From positions 16,368,052 through 16,432,051 of the forward strand of contig NC_088776.1 of NCBI RefSeq assembly GCF_954871325.1: 64,000 bases of DNA, read 5' to 3'. The notes beneath the pieces were generated by a model. The model saw only the letters and a program-made list of their open reading frames with translations. It was not told the DNA's origin and did no database searches. Of the stretch, positions 63,101 to 64,000 are shown in pieces (within the stretch, counting starts at the first letter, position 1; every line of letters begins with the position of its first letter). Position numbers and translations under genes: made by a program. Origin of the DNA: Gordionus sp. m RMFG-2023 (lineage: Eukaryota; Nematomorpha; Gordioida; Chordodea; Parachordodidae).

Positions 63101-63679
63101 CCCAGAATAAACTTGGGGAAGGTATGCCCGTTCATCAGATATATTATATTTATACTTTAAAGGGTGTGATGGTATTAGTATAGTCTTTCGGTGTATACCA
63201 AAGCCCATGATATGCTGAACGGCTGATTGAAGTTTACGTTTGAGACTAAAATTTTCTTCGTTACCCTAATAAATTGAAGAGAAAAAAATGAATCGTTTCG
63301 TTTTGTATTAACTCTCTCTTTTCCCATAAAAAAGAATTCGATATATAATAAAAGATTTCGTTAGAATAGGCAAGGATATTCTAAATATTTATATATTTGC
63401 TCAGCTATTAGACTTCTAACAAAAAATTGATATATACCCCTTTGCTGGCCACTATGCAACACTCTGATAATCGAAGCCAAATCCTGGGGTTGCAGTGATA
63501 TACTTGTATTATTTCGATTAAACAATCGAAGGCCGGCAGAGGTTTTTTAGCGTGAAGCAAGTGAATGCCCAAGTTGTGTAATAGTTCGTGTCTTTTGTCG
63601 TAGATGAAAAGGGGTAAACTCTTACCTGTGTTGAGCGAACGATAAGAGTTTGTCGTATGGGACGGGGATTGATGGTCAG
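54105..63679 (-). CDS. CNOT10: CNOT10, CCR4-NOT complex subunit 10 (C-terminal half, 8 exons)
   Basis: TPR protein of the CCR4-NOT mRNA deadenylase; in other animals it pairs with CNOT11 on the CNOT1 N-terminus. Exons, 5' to 3': 63438-63679, 63156-63265, 62553-62674, 62349-62412, 61553-61760, 57078-57276 (or ending at 57066), 54105-54326. Phases agree at every junction. Family hallmarks seen: NPRIWLRLSECC (63.5 kb), FGIHRKTIL (63.2 kb), ATLEFASLCLKNA (62.6 kb), and a K split over an intron before CSILAASAYVQLSLGD (61.7 kb). The 57.1-57.3 kb exon is polar, matching the family's variable acidic loop. The last exon has MHYNLCVCYALLGEFEKA and ends IALALYLAIKQG. The reading frame meets TAA at 54100-54102; either the protein ends there or a short, unseen exon supplies the extra tail of about 50 aa found in vertebrates. 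The 5' end is outside the window. The list gives seven blocks certain in order; the first (63.4-63.7 kb) may contain two alternative starts. Confidence 0.94.
54752..54923. mobile_element. Palindromic hAT MITE with internal deletion
   Basis: TAGTATTGTTAAACGGCTCG to CGTTAAACAACACTA, 172 nt, lying in the CNOT10 intron. Flanks CTTATTAT and CTTATCAG agree at 6 of 8 positions. The left half has an internal deletion. Confidence 0.75.
55910..56104 (-). CDS. Unassigned terminal-exon-like ORF nested in a CNOT10 intron
   Basis: After a good acceptor (TTTTCTGACAG|GGGG) the frame runs 64 codons to TAA at 55910-55912. It has folded-protein character (FPGGWRENGIITWVVV, then AIWNDIGLIGGCQLG), alternating hydrophobic strands with glycine turns. 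The phase does not fit CNOT10: in the CNOT10 phase it hits a stop after about 20 codons. It is therefore either the 3' exon of a nested minus-strand gene, an alternative end, or a fossil. The frame also stays open about 12 codons upstream of the acceptor. I do not recognise the family. Confidence 0.45.
   Translation of the reverse strand, partial: GEFSFPGGWRENGIITWVVVKKESFVAIWNDIGLIGGCQLGRTKNGEDSTIFINMKSSDKYNYE
56639..56897. mobile_element. GC-end hAT-like element, third copy
   Basis: CAGTGACCTGCAGACTCGG to ACCTCTGTAGGTCTCTG, 259 nt, in a CNOT10 intron. Flanks ATTTGTTT and ATTTAATT match at 6 of 8 positions. Confidence 0.7.
58191..58640. repeat. Tandem units of the foldback left arm
   Basis: Four diverged units of about 105-120 nt, starting near 58191, 58311, 58421 and 58533. 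Each has (A)AATGACA(A/G)TT(A/G)T(C/G)ATAAT, ATATTTTTGA-type spacer, ACAAA(C/G)ATATATTG, ATGTTAA and TTCAATGAAGAT. Inverted counterparts are at 59.55-59.88 kb. Confidence 0.75.
59882..60932 (-). mobile_element. hAT element nested in the foldback arm (exact TSD)
   Basis: Exact 8-bp duplication ATTTTTAA at 59874-59881 and 60933-60940. Ends are rich in GGAGC/GCTCC (GGGGCTCTCCCGCTCC at the left, CTGCTCCTGCTCCTG at the right). The minus strand keeps the transposase C-terminus YNTPLPSTVEVKHLFSIAKQ and SNLENLVHLKAIKSLEII to TGA near 60.01 kb. The remainder is broken. Confidence 0.8.
61095..61325. repeat. Minisatellite of GGCTTAGCC/AAATAAATCGG units
   Basis: About five to six units of roughly 38 nt: (A)GCCAAAATAAATCGGCTAAGGCTTAGC, with short internal palindromes. 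It forms the outer right end of the foldback element. Confidence 0.7.
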
Positions 63680-64000
63680 CTAAATATTATATGTAAATAA
63701 TATGAATTGGCCCAGGGCAAAAAATAGGCGGCCCCTTAAAAAAACACAATTTACATAGGCTTATTTTCGCAATAAGAACTAAAAGCATATATTTAATAAA
63801 TTTTAATCATAGGCGAGTAACGCACATTAAAAAATGAATATAATCATATACTAAAATATTGCAATTTTATTTATCCTCCTTGCCTTTATACCGCAAAAGA
63901 GAATAATATGTGATTATAATCTAAAGATGAGGCGATATCATTTTCTATTAAAATAAATAGATATTAACAAGTCGATCCTGTGCGTAGGCAAGTTTTAATT
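63680..64000. other. CNOT10 intron running off the window
   Basis: No exon found; the acceptor ATATTTAG|CT for the 63.4-63.7 kb exon ends here. Confidence 0.5.

Overview
The window is animal nuclear DNA. It is very AT-rich, and its genes are split by spliceosomal introns and buried in decayed transposons. No prokaryotic gene organisation, tRNA or rRNA gene, or CRISPR array is visible. The lineage is uncertain. CNOT10, RBM48 and an invertebrate-type JmjC/FIH-like oxygenase point to a metazoan, probably an invertebrate with a transposon-swollen genome.

Four host genes can be read, all on the minus strand. I rebuilt them from codon-level family similarity plus GT..AG boundaries with matching intron phases. 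(1) CNOT10, the TPR subunit of the CCR4-NOT deadenylase: its C-terminal half lies at 54.1-63.7 kb and its 5' part continues past the right edge. (2) A complete five-exon, 393-aa membrane-anchored Fe(II)/2-oxoglutarate oxygenase at 45.5-50.1 kb. (3) A complete three-exon, 145-aa RBM48 (minor-spliceosome factor) at 38.6-39.1 kb, with introns of only 34 and 42 nt. (4) A two-exon, 344-aa orphan gene at 32.6-33.9 kb, lying between two related G-rich minisatellite arrays. There are also three unassigned exon-like ORFs (29.3, 35.5 and 55.9 kb) and one small basic ORF divergent from RBM48 (39.4 kb).

Most of the rest is transposons. hAT elements dominate and several keep recognisable 8-bp target duplications: a nested pair at 3.3-4.3 kb, a BED-finger hAT at 7.8-9.4 kb, a 5.5-kb head-to-head double hAT at 12.7-18.2 kb, short elements at 48.1 and 51.5 kb, and a hAT inside a foldback element at 59.9-60.9 kb. 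A palindromic hAT MITE (about 170-220 bp) occurs at least six times. Other material includes a dead piggyBac (21.6-23.3 kb), Ty3/gypsy fragments (11.8-12.5 and 24.2-25.6 kb), a 1.7-kb palindromic element (26.2-27.9 kb), and one apparently intact APE-RT non-LTR retrotransposon with a 977-codon ORF (39.8-42.7 kb).

Region by region: 0-24 kb is almost wholly transposon debris. 24-32 kb holds gypsy debris, the palindrome and a minisatellite. 32-39 kb carries the orphan gene, a second minisatellite and RBM48. 39.7-42.7 kb is the LINE. 45-50 kb is the oxygenase. 50-54 kb is short hAT elements and AT-rich DNA. 54-64 kb is CNOT10, one intron of which holds the large foldback element.

The genes do not form an operon. 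CNOT10 acts in mRNA deadenylation and RBM48 in U12-type splicing; the oxygenase has no visible functional link to them.
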